NCBI RefSeq assembly: GCF_014836615.1
Contig: NZ_JACSQN010000006.1
Span: 173,977-237,976, forward strand
From: Sporosarcina quadrami
Lineage (GTDB): Bacteria; Bacillota; Bacilli; Bacillales_A; Planococcaceae
Length of the DNA stretch: 64,000 nt
Reading direction: 5' to 3'
Below, piece by piece: positions 53,197-63,545 of this stretch. The notes below the pieces were generated by a model. The model was not told the origin of the DNA. It made no database searches and saw nothing but the letters and a program-made list of their open reading frames with translations. The position numbers and the translations under genes were made by a program. Position 1 is the first letter of the stretch, and every line of letters starts with the position of its first letter.

Positions 53197-54142
53197 AACT
53201 CATCACTCCAATAACTGTAAGTAATAACCAGAAAACAAACGAGACGATTTGCATTTGCGTAATTGTCGATTTAATATGTTTCGCTTGCACACTATTTTCG
53301 CCTGGTCCGATTTCCGGCCGTTTCGATACGACGCCGCGATATGTACTTTTTCCACCGAGCCTGATGCCAAGTTGCCACGCGGTCGCCGCTTCAAGGAATC
53401 CGCTATTCGGACTCGGGTGACGCCTTGCATCCTTCCCCCAACCGACAAATCGTTTCCGAAAAGGTATGCCACCTTCATTCGGCGTCGTCAAAAGAATGAG
53501 CAACCCCGTTATCCTAGCAGGAATGAAGTTCAGCACATCATCAGCACGCGCTGAAAACTTGCCGAAATCCTTATATCGCTCATCTTTATAGCCGATCATG
53601 GAATCTAGCGTATTGACCGTTTTATACAACCATAATCCAGGTGCGCCAAACAGAAACGCCCAAAATAATGGTGCCGTAACGCCGTCAGATGCATTTTCCG
53701 ATACCGTTTCAATGGCACCACGCGCGATGCCACTTTCCTGCAAATTATCCGTATCGCGACCGACGATCCAACTAAGCTTTTTCCTCGATTCAGCCATATC
53801 GCCTTCTATGAGCGGCACGTAAACTTCAAGCGCAGCATCGCGTAAACTTTTCTGTGCTAAACCGATGGCAATTAAAATTCCTTCAACGGCAATTCCGAGT
53901 GCACTATGTATTTGGTAGGCGGCTACCACAATTGCAAGGACGACAGTCGTGACGAGAACGATCATAATGAACAGCATTCCCGCGCCTTTGAGTACGCGGG
54001 CACGCCCTTTGTTCAAGACCGCTGTGAGCTTCGATATACACGTGCCAATCCATCTGACAGGATGCGGCCAGTTTTTAGGGTCGCCGATAATGCGGTCCAA
54101 TAGGAATCCGACCGCGATTGAAAGAAAATGGGCTTGAATCAT
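53183..54142 (-). CDS. cbiB: Adenosylcobinamide-phosphate synthase CbiB
   Basis: 319 residues, membrane protein; FLLDRIIGDPKNWPHPVRWIG, ENASDGVTAPLFWAF and the hydrophobic C-terminus are diagnostic. It attaches aminopropanol phosphate to adenosylcobyric acid. The ATG at 54142 lies 5 bases before the stop of the previous gene. Confidence 0.94.
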   Translation of the reverse strand: MIQAHFLSIAVGFLLDRIIGDPKNWPHPVRWIGTCISKLTAVLNKGRARVLKGAGMLFIMIVLVTTVVLAIVVAAYQIHSALGIAVEGILIAIGLAQKSLRDAALEVYVPLIEGDMAESRKKLSWIVGRDTDNLQESGIARGAIETVSENASDGVTAPLFWAFLFGAPGLWLYKTVNTLDSMIGYKDERYKDFGKFSARADDVLNFIPARITGLLILLTTPNEGGIPFRKRFVGWGKDARRHPSPNSGFLEAATAWQLGIRLGGKSTYRGVVSKRPEIGPGENSVQAKHIKSTITQMQIVSFVFWLLLTVIGVMSYAIT

Positions 54143-54146
54143 GGTG

Positions 54147-55616
54147 TCATGTCCACCCTTTCGCTTTTTTGTAAGCTGTAATGGCACGCACGGTGCAGTC
54201 ATAGACGCCGTGGCCAATCAGTTTGCCGAGTGGTGTGATTGGACCTGCGTATGGTAACTGTTCGCCGGTTTGTGTTGCCGCGACGAGGAGGCTGTCTGTT
54301 GAAGTACCTGTTGCAATTGTGCCTGTCAATGGGTCTTCGATGTTCTCGGTATGCATCGCTTTCGTTTTCGCTTCTGTTGCCGTAATCATCGCCTGGATAA
54401 ATGCTTCGTCAGATAGGTGGCCATTGACGATGACCCATGTGTTGATCGTGCCGATACGTTCGGGGCGGTCTCGGTGAAGAGATTGCGACACGTCGACCGC
54501 ATTGCCGACACCTGCTGTGACCATGATGATGACTGAACCGAAATCTCCTCTGTATTCCTCGACTTCGGCGTGTTCTGTTGTGACGGCTGTCATCATGCCG
54601 ACCGTGTCAGATAGATGAAAGTCCCGCTGTTGCAAGTACTCTGCCATCTCTGCTTTCACGTCTGACGGATTGTAATCGACGTCGACATGCCGATTGACGA
54701 ATGAACGGTACCAACCAGTACCTGGATTATGGACGGCTGACGATACCGTTTTTAACGGATTTATTGCGCGAAGAGAGACGTTGTCTGAAGATATTACAAT
54801 GTCCTTTTTTCGCACGACCGGTTGCTCTGTTTCCTCCATTGTATCAGGCAGAAGTGTCATCTGCGGTTTCGGCAATTCCGGATGGGGCTGCGTTTTGACA
54901 CGCGCATTGTAAACGGATGCGATAATCGCTTCTTGTATGACGTCTTGCGGATCGCCGATTATCGCGATTTGACCTCTATCCATGAGGAGCAGTCGGTCGC
55001 AGTATAATGACGCGAGATTGACATCATGGAAGACGGAAATGACCGTAACTCCTTTTTCGACGGCATGATTACGGATTGTATCGAGCAGTTGTTGCTGGTG
55101 CGCAATATCTAAGTGGTTCGTTGGTTCGTCGAGTAGTAGAATTGGCGCTTCTTGGGCTAGTGCTTGTGCGACGAAGACCCGCTGCTGTTCACCGCCTGAT
55201 AATAATTCGATGGCGGTATCTTTGTAACGTGTAATGCCGGTGTAGGCAAGCGCTTCATTCACAGCCCGTTCGTCTTCTTTTGACCACGTCGAGAAAAGTC
55301 CGGACTGATGCGGATATCTGCCGAGGGCAACGGTGTCTTTCACGGTATGTGAGAAGGCATGCGCATGCAATTGCGGCAGGACGGCGACTTTTCGTGCGAA
55401 TTCTTTTTGTGAATAAACTCCCGAATCTTGCCCATCTATCTGGACAGTTCCTGACTGCTTCGGCAAGATGCCTGAAACGATTTTCAACAACGTCGATTTT
55501 CCACTGCCGTTCGGGCCAAGGATGCCGAGCACTTCGCCTTTATTCACATGGAAGGAGATGTTGTTGACGATCGGTTCTTTGCCATATCCACCTGTTATGC
55601 CATTCACGTGCAACAT
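54147..55616 (-). CDS. btuD-cbiZ: BtuD-CbiZ fusion: corrinoid ABC ATPase and adenosylcobinamide amidohydrolase
   Basis: 489 residues. The ABC ATPase (1-255) has Walker A GPNGSGKST, signature LSGGEQQR and Walker B ILLLDEPTNHLD. The CbiZ domain follows (about 285-489, VTAGVGNAVDVSQS, NTWVIVNGHLSD, TGTSTDSLLVAA). CbiZ removes the wrong side chain from imported cobinamide so that CbiB can rebuild it. Such fusions are known in bacilli. The ATG at 55616 follows GGAAAGGGG and is next to the btuC stop. Confidence 0.94.
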   Translation of the reverse strand: MLHVNGITGGYGKEPIVNNISFHVNKGEVLGILGPNGSGKSTLLKIVSGILPKQSGTVQIDGQDSGVYSQKEFARKVAVLPQLHAHAFSHTVKDTVALGRYPHQSGLFSTWSKEDERAVNEALAYTGITRYKDTAIELLSGGEQQRVFVAQALAQEAPILLLDEPTNHLDIAHQQQLLDTIRNHAVEKGVTVISVFHDVNLASLYCDRLLLMDRGQIAIIGDPQDVIQEAIIASVYNARVKTQPHPELPKPQMTLLPDTMEETEQPVVRKKDIVISSDNVSLRAINPLKTVSSAVHNPGTGWYRSFVNRHVDVDYNPSDVKAEMAEYLQQRDFHLSDTVGMMTAVTTEHAEVEEYRGDFGSVIIMVTAGVGNAVDVSQSLHRDRPERIGTINTWVIVNGHLSDEAFIQAMITATEAKTKAMHTENIEDPLTGTIATGTSTDSLLVAATQTGEQLPYAGPITPLGKLIGHGVYDCTVRAITAYKKAKGWT

Positions 55617-55617
55617 A

Positions 55618-56610
55618 TTACAGGGCCCCTTTCCTTCTTTGTCTATAGAAAATGAATGCGAAGACCGGTGCACCGATAAACGCCGTAATGACGCCGACCG
55701 GGAGTTCTGTCGGTGAAATGATTGTGCGGGCTATAAGATCACAAATAATGAGCAAAGTTGCGCCATTCATAAACGATAATGTGAGTAGATGCCTATGGTC
55801 TGAACCCCACATGAGACGTGTCATATGTGGCACGACGAGACCGACAAAGCCAATTGTCCCCGATACAGCAACTGCTGAACCTGTCAGAATCGAACCGCCG
55901 ATAAGAATCATGAATTTCCGCCGTTTTACGTTGACGCCAAGATGATGCGCACGTTCTTCTCCAAACAGCATCGCATTTAGTTCCATGCGGTTCAACCAGA
56001 GAATGATTGATCCGATAATGACGAACGGTAAAATCATATAAATATAATTCCAACCACGCATTGAAACGCTTCCAAGAAGCCAGCCGATAATTTGCCGGAG
56101 TTCTTCGCCGGTGAGCGCAATCATGAGCGACAAAATCGACCCTAGGAATGAACCGAAGATGATGCCTGTCAAAATAATTGTCTCCATTTTCATTGAACGG
56201 TCGACGAGACGCGCAAATCCGATGACTAGGAACATCGTCAATGCCGCGCCTGCCATACTGAATACAGGTAACGTGTATGTGCCTACAATCGGAAGTGAAA
56301 TACCAAAAAAGAGCGTCATCACAGCACCAACAGAGGCGCCGGATGACACTCCGAGGGTGTATGGATCAGCAAGCGGATTTTTCAACAGACCTTGGAATGC
56401 GGCACCTGCAATCGCGAGTGACGCCCCGACGAGTCCCGCTAAAATGACGCGGGGCATCCTGATTTTATACAGGATGTTCGTTGCAGTCGTATCTGTTGAA
56501 TCCCAAAATGTACTGATCGGTATTTTGACCGTTCCGATGGAAACACCGAGCCATACCGCCACAAGTAAAGTGGCGATGGACACGAGGTAGGCAAGAGTTG
56601 CCTTATTCAA
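55618..56610 (-). CDS. btuC: Corrinoid ABC transporter permease BtuC
   Basis: 330 residues, about ten membrane helices of the FecCD family: GAAFQGLLKNPLADPYTLGVSSGA, GEERAHHLGVN and GLVVPHMTRLMWGSDHR. Translation probably starts at a TTG overlapping the btuF stop. It works with BtuF and the ATPase downstream. Confidence 0.93.
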   Translation of the reverse strand: MNKATLAYLVSIATLLVAVWLGVSIGTVKIPISTFWDSTDTTATNILYKIRMPRVILAGLVGASLAIAGAAFQGLLKNPLADPYTLGVSSGASVGAVMTLFFGISLPIVGTYTLPVFSMAGAALTMFLVIGFARLVDRSMKMETIILTGIIFGSFLGSILSLMIALTGEELRQIIGWLLGSVSMRGWNYIYMILPFVIIGSIILWLNRMELNAMLFGEERAHHLGVNVKRRKFMILIGGSILTGSAVAVSGTIGFVGLVVPHMTRLMWGSDHRHLLTLSFMNGATLLIICDLIARTIISPTELPVGVITAFIGAPVFAFIFYRQRRKGAL

Positions 56611-57577
56611 AGACTTCTGGATAGATAGCTTTTGCTACTTCTTCCAGACCTTGTGCAAGACGTGGACCTGTACGGCTCGTCAAGTTTTCGTCAACCTGAA
56701 CGACGCGGTCTTCTTTAACCGCAGTAATGTCTCCGAAGCCGTCACGGTTTTTCACGCTTTCGATAATATCCGGCACATAACTGTACATAACGACGATTAC
56801 GTCAGGATTTTGGCTGACGATTTCTTCAGGGCTGATCATGACCCAACCGTCTTCTGTAACGACGTTTTCAGCATCAATCATATTAAGGATTTCTTGCATG
56901 AATGTGTTGTCGCCTGGTGTGTAAATATCAGGTGCATCAGACGTTTCGATGAATACACGCTTCTTATCTTCCACTTTGCTCGTTTTTACGATGACTTCAG
57001 CAACTTTCGCTTTCATATCTTCAACGATTGTAGTTGCTTCTTCTGTTTTACCAGTTGCTTGGCCGATCTGTTCGATTGTTGCATACGTTTCTTCGAAGTT
57101 CGTCGCATTTGTCACAACGAATACTTTGATACCTGCGTCGCGGATTTGTTGGAAGCCTTCTTCGCCTGAGCCTAGACCCATTTCATGCGCGAATACGATG
57201 TCCGGCTGCATAGAAACGATCTTTTCAACGTTAAATTCCATACCGCCGATTTTTTCTTTTTCAAGTGCTTCTTCAGGATAGTTATCATAGTCGTTGACGC
57301 CGACAATTTCCTCGTTCAAACCAAGTGCAAAAAGAATTTCTGTGTTGCTTGGTTGCATAGATACAATTGTTTTTGGTGCTTCTTCAAACGTAATTTCATT
57401 CCCAACAGCATCTGTCAATGTTACAGGGAATGCCGATTCAACTGCATCATCCGTATCTGTTTGTGTATTTTCCGTTGCTGGTGCGTCGTCCTTTTTCGGC
57501 TCATCTGTCGTACCACATGCAGCGAGCATGAATGTAGCCAGTACAGCCATAAGCATTAATTGCCAAAGCTTTTTCAT
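56603..57577 (-). CDS. btuF: Corrinoid-binding lipoprotein BtuF
   Basis: 324 residues. Lipoprotein signal with MLAAC (lipid Cys at about 21), an acidic linker, then a helical-backbone metal-complex binding domain (about 50-324, KTIVSMQPSNTEILFALG). It captures cobalamin or cobinamide outside the membrane. It is the first gene of the operon; AGGAGG precedes the ATG. Confidence 0.93.
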   Translation of the reverse strand: MKKLWQLMLMAVLATFMLAACGTTDEPKKDDAPATENTQTDTDDAVESAFPVTLTDAVGNEITFEEAPKTIVSMQPSNTEILFALGLNEEIVGVNDYDNYPEEALEKEKIGGMEFNVEKIVSMQPDIVFAHEMGLGSGEEGFQQIRDAGIKVFVVTNATNFEETYATIEQIGQATGKTEEATTIVEDMKAKVAEVIVKTSKVEDKKRVFIETSDAPDIYTPGDNTFMQEILNMIDAENVVTEDGWVMISPEEIVSQNPDVIVVMYSYVPDIIESVKNRDGFGDITAVKEDRVVQVDENLTSRTGPRLAQGLEEVAKAIYPEVFE

Positions 57578-57600
57578 TTGTCGTTCCTCCTGTTTTGTCC

Positions 57601-57633
57601 AAATAAAAATCCCCCGTGTGCTGACGGAGGATT
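57601..57633 (-). terminator. Expression platform terminator of the B12 riboswitch
   Basis: On the minus strand AATCCTCCGT pairs with ACGGGGGATT, followed by TTTATTT, between the aptamer and btuF. Premature termination when AdoCbl is bound is the expected mechanism. Confidence 0.85.
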
Positions 57634-57704
57634 GAGCTCAGTAAAAATCAGGACGCAGGTATAGAATCGCGCCGACTTCCACCAAACCTATCCGCGTAGG
57701 GTAC

Positions 57705-57882
57705 GGGTGACTCATGAAGGCAGGTCTCCTGGCTCGTGCAATGAGTTGATGCTCGCCGCGCCTTCCCGGGATTTTCCCAGTGGCGATTTGCGGCTTGCTT
57801 TGCACATACAGTGGCGGGACCGCGCCGGCATTGAACCGGCTTCCCTTTTAACCCCGGCGTTGACGGCGGGGCACCTTCATGT
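57705..57882 (-). promoter_or_regulatory. Cobalamin (AdoCbl) riboswitch aptamer
   Basis: The minus strand has, in order, GGTGCC (57870-57875), GGGAAGCCGGT, GCCACTG (twice), GGGAAGG and the B12 box AGCCAGGAGACCTGCC (57719-57734). This is the classic layout. It controls the whole corrinoid operon. Confidence 0.95.
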
Positions 57883-57908
57883 TTGGTATGTAATTATGTA
57901 TCGGATTC

Positions 57909-57936
57909 ATTATACTACAGATTTTGGAGTTGTCGA
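57909..57936 (-). promoter_or_regulatory. Promoter of the B12 operon
   Basis: TCGACA (57931-57936), 16-base spacer, TATAAT (57909-57914), about 35 bases ahead of the aptamer. Confidence 0.75.
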
Positions 57937-58027
57937 GGGGTGGCGAGTTTATGCGGCTGGGATTGAGCGGATAGGGTGACACATTGAGCGGTCCGCGGGA
58001 ATTCGTCATTAGTCGCCCCTCCCCCAG

Positions 58028-58065
58028 TCGCGCTGAATGCCTTTGACATATTAATCTTGGTTTTA
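58028..58065 (+). repeat. 38-bp conserved arm, copy 3
   Basis: Nearly identical to the copy at 13450 (TTTGACATATTAATCTTGG core). It lies 17 bases before array 5 and points the same way. Confidence 0.85.
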
Positions 58066-58082
58066 GCTTTTGATCGTGGGCT

Positions 58083-58290
58083 TATTCAGGCGCGAGCAGC
58101 CTGTTTACGGGCGGAGGATGGGGTTTACGGGCGCACGGCAGTAGTTTACGAGCGCGAGCCAACCAAATACGAGCGCATGACCAGTTTTTACGGGCGCGGT
58201 GCGGTGATATATGGGCGCACGACCAGCTTTTACGAGCGCGGTGCGGTGATATACGGGCGCACGCCCCCCATTTACGAGCGCGGCACCACA
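58083..58290 (+). repeat. Family A array 5 (10 units)
   Basis: Ten 20-22 bp units; cores ACGAGCGCG, ACGGGCGCA and ATGGGCGCA. Inside, two copies of a GTGCGGTGATATA variable part and two of CACGACCAG/CATGACCAG alternate, again a dimer habit. It lies between the argS terminator and the B12 promoter, plus-strand reading. Confidence 0.92.
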
Positions 58291-58338
58291 ACCCCGGCCG
58301 CCCCCTCCCCCGTCGCACCAAATGCTCTCCAAACAAAT

Positions 58339-58367
58339 CAAAAAAACCTCTCCAACAATCGGAGAGG
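58339..58367 (-). terminator. Terminator after argS
   Basis: CCTCTCC pairs with GGAGAGG, followed on the minus strand by TTTTTTTG. Confidence 0.9.
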
Positions 58368-58387
58368 CCATACTTGTTCAAACGAAT

Positions 58388-60055
58388 TCACATCTTTTCC
58401 GGAGCCGCAACACCAATCAACTTAAGCGCATTTGCAATCGTCGTACGTGTCGCTGTAATGAGTGCAAGACGTGCTTCCGATAAATCTCGGTTTTCAGGAT
58501 CCAACACTTTTTCCGCATTATAGAAACTGTGGAATTCAGCTGCAAGCTCCTGGATATAAACCGTAATACGGTGCGGTGAACGCAAACGAGCTGCGTCACT
58601 GACAAGTTTCGGGAAATCCCCTACTTTCTTGATCAACGACAATTCTTTTTCCGTCTGCAATAAATCCACATGATCCGTTGACGCAGCCAAATCCGACTCG
58701 TCCGCTGAACGCAAAATCGACGAAATCCGCGCGTGCGCATATTGCGCGTAATAGACAGGGTTTTCATTGGACTTTGAAATTGCCAAATCCAAATCGAAAT
58801 CCATTTGCGCATCAGCTGAACGCATCGCGAAGAAATAACGCACTGCATCCAGACCAACTTCTTCAACAAGTTCGCGCAACGTGACAGCTTTGCCCGTACG
58901 CTTACTCATCTTGAACTTCTCGCCATCTTTGTACAGCTGCACCATTTGCGTAACTTCCACTTCAAGCGTATCGCGATCATAACCAAGCGCCTCGATTGCC
59001 GCCTTCATCCGTGGGATATACCCGTGGTGATCCGCGCCCCAAATATTGATGAGCTTATCGAAACCACGGCGAAGCTTATCTTCGTGGTAGGCAATATCAG
59101 GCGTTAAATACGTATACGTTCCGTCATTTTTAATTAACACACGATCTTTATCATCACCGAATGTCGTCGATCGGAACCATGTCGCGCCGTCCTCTTCAAA
59201 CACATGTCCATTCGCGCGCAACTTATCGAGCGCAACACCGATTTTGCCGTCCTTATATAGAGACGTTTCTGAAAACCAATTATCAAACCGCACACGGAAA
59301 TCTTCCAAATCCTTCTTCAGCTTACCGAGTTCAAATTCAAGCCCGTACTGTCTGAAAAACTCTTGACGCTCCGTTTCGGATGTATGGACATATTTGTCAC
59401 CATACTCTTCCGCCAACTTCTTGCCAATACCGATAATATCCGGTCCCTGATAGCCATCTTCCGGCATCTCTTTATCAAGTCCAAGCGCCTGGAAATAGCG
59501 TGCTTCAACAGACACCATCAAGTTGTTCACCTGATTTCCAGCATCATTAATATAGTATTCACGCGCAACATTGAATCCTGCAAAATCGAGAATATTGCAA
59601 AGCGAATCGCCAATCGACGCACCACGTGCATGCCCTAAATGCAAATCGCCTGTCGGGTTCGCCGAAACGAATTCCACTTGAACCTTTTCATGTCCACCAA
59701 ACGTCGAACGGCCGTAGTTTTCCTCCTGTGCAAGTACTGCTTTCACGACGTCACCTAAATAATCGCTCGCAAGTCGGATGTTAATGAACCCCGGTCCTGC
59801 AATCTCCAAGGATTTAATGGACGTGGACGATGTATCCAGTTTTTCCACGATAGCTTCCGCGATTGCCCGCGGCGGCTTTTTAGCGATCTTCGTCAATTGC
59901 ATCGCAATATTTGTTGCATAATCCCCGTTATCTTTGTTTTTCGGCGTCTCGAGAATAATCTCAGGAACAGCTGATTCCTCAGCCAATTGTGCGGCAAGTA
60001 CCGCCTGTTTGAAAGCTTCCTTTATTTCCTGTTGGATCTTTTCCACTGCATTCAT
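58388..60055 (-). CDS. argS: Arginyl-tRNA synthetase
   Basis: A class I enzyme, 555 residues. N-terminal additional domain (1-105), the HIGH motif as HLGH in [14 protein letters not shown], the KMSK-type loop [11 protein letters not shown], and the anticodon-binding DALR domain at the end. It follows ywiB by 2 bases. Confidence 0.97.
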   Translation of the reverse strand: MNAVEKIQQEIKEAFKQAVLAAQLAEESAVPEIILETPKNKDNGDYATNIAMQLTKIAKKPPRAIAEAIVEKLDTSSTSIKSLEIAGPGFINIRLASDYLGDVVKAVLAQEENYGRSTFGGHEKVQVEFVSANPTGDLHLGHARGASIGDSLCNILDFAGFNVAREYYINDAGNQVNNLMVSVEARYFQALGLDKEMPEDGYQGPDIIGIGKKLAEEYGDKYVHTSETERQEFFRQYGLEFELGKLKKDLEDFRVRFDNWFSETSLYKDGKIGVALDKLRANGHVFEEDGATWFRSTTFGDDKDRVLIKNDGTYTYLTPDIAYHEDKLRRGFDKLINIWGADHHGYIPRMKAAIEALGYDRDTLEVEVTQMVQLYKDGEKFKMSKRTGKAVTLRELVEEVGLDAVRYFFAMRSADAQMDFDLDLAISKSNENPVYYAQYAHARISSILRSADESDLAASTDHVDLLQTEKELSLIKKVGDFPKLVSDAARLRSPHRITVYIQELAAEFHSFYNAEKVLDPENRDLSEARLALITATRTTIANALKLIGVAAPEKM

Positions 60056-60057
60056 AA

Positions 60058-60477
60058 TTAACCCTCCGTATAGTAAATCGTCAATTCATGCTTACCGAGC
60101 AACGCGCCCTCCGCATGTAATTCGTAATGTGCTGTAAATCGATCATCCGTCACTTCAAGCTTTTTCGTCTTCACTAACAATTGAAAAGACGCTGGTCCGT
60201 TGCCATACGTACCCGACCGGAATTCTCCTGGCGTAAATGGCAAACGCATTTGAACCGCTCCGCTTCTCATGATGAATGCATCTTCCTGTGCCAACTTGAC
60301 GATCGTCCTTATTTGCTGACCGTTTTGTTTTTCTTCAAATCGCAAATAGGTCTTCCCGGCTTTAACCGTCAATTCGCCTGCGGACTTCAATTCGTGGGAT
60401 TCCGCTTCCTGCCCTGCATGTCTAATTGTCGACCGGAGAAGGACCTCAACTTGTTTTCCGTCCTTGATTGATTCCAC
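60058..60477 (-). CDS. ywiB: DUF1934 family protein YwiB
   Basis: A 139-residue small beta-barrel protein of the YwiB family, upstream of argS as in B. subtilis. [19 protein letters not shown] is typical. The function is unknown. It is divergent from the penicillin-binding protein gene. Confidence 0.85.
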   Translation of the reverse strand: MESIKDGKQVEVLLRSTIRHAGQEAESHELKSAGELTVKAGKTYLRFEEKQNGQQIRTIVKLAQEDAFIMRSGAVQMRLPFTPGEFRSGTYGNGPASFQLLVKTKKLEVTDDRFTAHYELHAEGALLGKHELTIYYTEG

Positions 60478-60644
60478 AAGAACACCGCCCTTACTCAGTA
60501 AATACTATTCATTATATCTTTTTTCACCGCACTATTCCATACATCACTCAGGAAAACGTCATTTTGGATGAATTTCATGAAATCTACCGTTTAATCTTTC
60601 GTTTGCTGTCGCATACTGATTGCAAGATACGAGGGGGAATTCGA

Positions 60645-62699
60645 ATGAAACGGATGGATTATATTCGTAAAAAGAAGAGAAAAAACCGGATGAAGCGGAT
60701 CGTTTTGCTGACAGTGACAGCAGCGACTGCTATGTTCACCATTTTTCTTTGTCTCCGTTTGTATGCGCAAATTACAGGCGCCCCCTCTTTAAGTGTGCCG
60801 AAAGCGAGTGTCTTTTTAGATAAAAACGGCCGACAGATCGGGGACAAATTTTCTGCTGAACGGCGTTATTGGGTAAGTCTCGATGATATTTCTCCGTTTT
60901 TGATTGATGCCGTCATTGCGACTGAAGATCGGAATTTCTATGATCATAATGGATTTGACTATAAGCGGATTGCCGGTGCTGTGCTGAAGGATGTTAAAAC
61001 GATGCGCAAAGCTGAAGGGGCAAGTTCCATTACACAGCAGTATGCCCGAAATTTATTCCTTACACATGAGAAGTCGTGGAACCGGAAAATAAGAGAGGCG
61101 CTGTATGCGTATCGAATGGAAACGTTTTACGATAAAGATGTCATTTTGGAAGGCTATTTGAATACAGTCTATTTCGGCCACGGGATGTATGGTGTCGAAG
61201 CGGCAAGCAGGTTTTATTTCGCGAAAGCGGCCAAAGATTTGACACTGGAGGAATCGGCAATCATTACTGCGATTGCGAAAGGGCCGTCCGTCTATTCTCC
61301 CGTCTCCAATCCAGAAAAGTCACGGGAGCGCCAGTTACTCGTGCTGTCTTTAATGGAAAATCAGGGCTTCATTACGGAAATCCAAGAAGAGCGGGCGAAG
61401 GACATTACTGTCACATTAAAGACGGAAGATTGGGCTGACATGAAGCGCGCAGCACCTTATTTCTTGGATGAAGTGTGGCGGGAAGCCGAGCAATTACTCG
61501 AGAAAAAAGGGCGTTATCCTGCAGAAGGCGGCTGGACAATACGGACAACACTCGATCCGCATCACCAACAAACCGCGGAGGAATTCATCGAAAAATGGAT
61601 GCCAGATGGCGAGTTACAGCTCGGATTCATATCAATGGAACCTGAAACGGGGGCCATTACGTCGCTTGTCGGAGGATCTGACTACACGGAAAGTCCGTTT
61701 AACCGTGTGACGCAAGCGAAACGACAGCCAGGATCTGCTATGAAACCGATTCTCTATGCGGCGGCACTTGAAGAGGGCTATAATCCGCTGACGTTCAAGT
61801 CAACGGAAAAGACGATTTTCACATACGACGAAGGTCGTTCGACGTATGAACCGAAAAATATTAACGGCAAATTCGCGGGCCATCCGATTTCGCTTGCGCA
61901 AGCGTTGGCACTTTCCGATAACATTTATGCGGTAAAAACACTTGAAGATATCGGTTATAAAAAATTCAACAAAATGGCTGAAAAACTCGGAATCGATGTG
62001 ACATTCCAAGAATCGCCTGCTGTTGCGCTTGGCACATCAGACGTGACATTGCTTGAAATGACGAATGCGTATAACCGGATTTCATCTGGAGGAATGCAAG
62101 TGGAACCGACGACCATTTTATCCATATCGGATGCGGATGGAAAGACGGTGTATGAGCATCCGAAAAAGAGTACAAAGCGGGCAATTACAGAGCAAGATGC
62201 ATTTGTCCTTACCCATATGATGACAGGGATGTTCGACCCTGTTTTTAACGATTACTCTGTCGCAACAGGTTTGTCGATGCGATCCAAACAGAAACGGCCT
62301 TATGCTGCAAAGTCCGGAACGACGATTTCCGACCAATATTTAATCGGCTACACCCCTTCCCTCACGGCGGGCATTTGGACAGGATACGATATCGGACAAC
62401 AATTGACGTCACTTGAGGACAAAGCAGCTTCAAAGAAAATATGGATCGACTTCATGGAAACCGTCCATGCCGGAAAGCCGCCTGAACCATTCATTCCTCC
62501 AACTGGTGTGACGGGTGTCGTCGTCGATATTGCAACAGGCGGAATCGCGGTGAATGAATGTCCGAAGCAACGTGTCGTCTATGTTAAGGAAAAGGACAAA
62601 CCGCAGAAACTATGTACAGACAAAAATTTGCGCGAACAATTGACAGGTGAACAAGAAGATGCGAATTTTGAGCTGTTCCCGTTTTCGTTTTTTGAATGA
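60645..62699 (+). CDS. pbpG: Class A penicillin-binding protein (PbpG-like)
   Basis: 684 residues, bifunctional. Membrane anchor (about 15-40), glycosyltransferase GT51 (about 75-250, ATEDRNFYDHNGFD and SSITQQYARN), then transpeptidase with Ser in GSAMKPI, SDN in LSDNIYA and KSGTT. It polymerises and cross-links peptidoglycan. Position beside ywhD and ywhB matches pbpG (ywhE), a sporulation gene of B. subtilis. The ATG at 60645 follows GAGGGGG. A GTTTA box at 60589 and GCATACTG at 60611 might be a forespore promoter, but this is weak. Confidence 0.92.
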   Translation: MKRMDYIRKKKRKNRMKRIVLLTVTAATAMFTIFLCLRLYAQITGAPSLSVPKASVFLDKNGRQIGDKFSAERRYWVSLDDISPFLIDAVIATEDRNFYDHNGFDYKRIAGAVLKDVKTMRKAEGASSITQQYARNLFLTHEKSWNRKIREALYAYRMETFYDKDVILEGYLNTVYFGHGMYGVEAASRFYFAKAAKDLTLEESAIITAIAKGPSVYSPVSNPEKSRERQLLVLSLMENQGFITEIQEERAKDITVTLKTEDWADMKRAAPYFLDEVWREAEQLLEKKGRYPAEGGWTIRTTLDPHHQQTAEEFIEKWMPDGELQLGFISMEPETGAITSLVGGSDYTESPFNRVTQAKRQPGSAMKPILYAAALEEGYNPLTFKSTEKTIFTYDEGRSTYEPKNINGKFAGHPISLAQALALSDNIYAVKTLEDIGYKKFNKMAEKLGIDVTFQESPAVALGTSDVTLLEMTNAYNRISSGGMQVEPTTILSISDADGKTVYEHPKKSTKRAITEQDAFVLTHMMTGMFDPVFNDYSVATGLSMRSKQKRPYAAKSGTTISDQYLIGYTPSLTAGIWTGYDIGQQLTSLEDKAASKKIWIDFMETVHAGKPPEPFIPPTGVTGVVVDIATGGIAVNECPKQRVVYVKEKDKPQKLCTDKNLREQLTGEQEDANFELFPFSFFE

Positions 62700-62717
62700 A
62701 TTTTCTATGTTCACATC

Positions 62718-62765
62718 AAAAAAGCTTTGCACGTCTGAATGAATTCAGAAATGCAAAGCTTTTTT
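62718..62765. terminator. Bidirectional terminator between pbpG and ywhD
   Basis: A 14-bp stem, AAAAAAGCTTTGCA with TGCAAAGCTTTTTT, with T runs on both strands. Confidence 0.9.
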
Positions 62766-62946
62766 ACCGTTGGGCATAGTCTGTCACTTGCAATCTATTG
62801 CTTGGGTTTTGAATAGATTACGAGGTAACTGATCCACTGCGTTCCGGTTGTCCTAGCTCACAAATGCAAGCTGTGGTTTTAGTGTACTTCCTTTCGCCTA
62901 GACATTCAACCTTCGTTTACCTTGGAAGGTAAATTTCACAGTTTGT

Positions 62947-63477
62947 TCATAACTCTGGAGAATCAGCGCTAAGGTCAATATGCAGTTTTGTTTCACTATT
63001 ATCCCACATTTCCTTGTTATGGCTTGAAAGGAAATCAGCTAGAATCGCTTTGGAAGTATCATCCATGTGATCGACGATAATATTGCGCTTCATCGATTTG
63101 TCCATGAGGTTGACGTGGTCAGCGAGAAGCTTGTAGCCACGGCGTTTCTCACGATTAATGATCATTTCACAAGCAGTTACGCCCGCATAATACGGACCGT
63201 TTTCATTAAAATCGATCGTGACCCAGACGAGCCAATACAGCTTGCCGCCTTCTGAATCCTCCCGATTCGTCGTGAACTTGATGCCCCGCTCCGTATCGCT
63301 GCGCGCATGCATAGCACCGATTTCGATACGTGCCACACCTTCTTCCGCATCAACGATGACCGGCGAGACGTTTTCAAGCGACAGCGATCCGATACCGAAG
63401 CCTTTATGGCCATCCGTAGGATCATTCTTTATAATCGTAAAGCCCATTTTCTGTTTAGGTTTTTGCTCATTCGACAT
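62947..63477 (-). CDS. ywhD: YwhD family protein
   Basis: 176 residues; MGFTIIKNDPTDGHKGFGIGSLSLEN begins the conserved part (given in two pieces of the family pattern MGFTIIKNDPT and GHKGFGIGSL). Function unknown. The ATG at 63477 follows AGGAGG; the frame continues upstream to 63648 but would overlap ywhB. It shares a short divergent region with ywhB. Confidence 0.85.
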   Translation of the reverse strand: MSNEQKPKQKMGFTIIKNDPTDGHKGFGIGSLSLENVSPVIVDAEEGVARIEIGAMHARSDTERGIKFTTNREDSEGGKLYWLVWVTIDFNENGPYYAGVTACEMIINREKRRGYKLLADHVNLMDKSMKRNIIVDHMDDTSKAILADFLSSHNKEMWDNSETKLHIDLSADSPEL

Positions 63478-63545
63478 TCCAATAACGCCTCCTACTCTGT
63501 TAGTATATATACTATACCGAACTTTACGCGAAAGGGGGAAATGGT

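Noticed and set aside
58057..58425. Plus-strand frame with VYGR/YERG repeats over array 5
   Set aside because: Runs through the 38-bp arm, the array and the argS terminator; no ribosome site.
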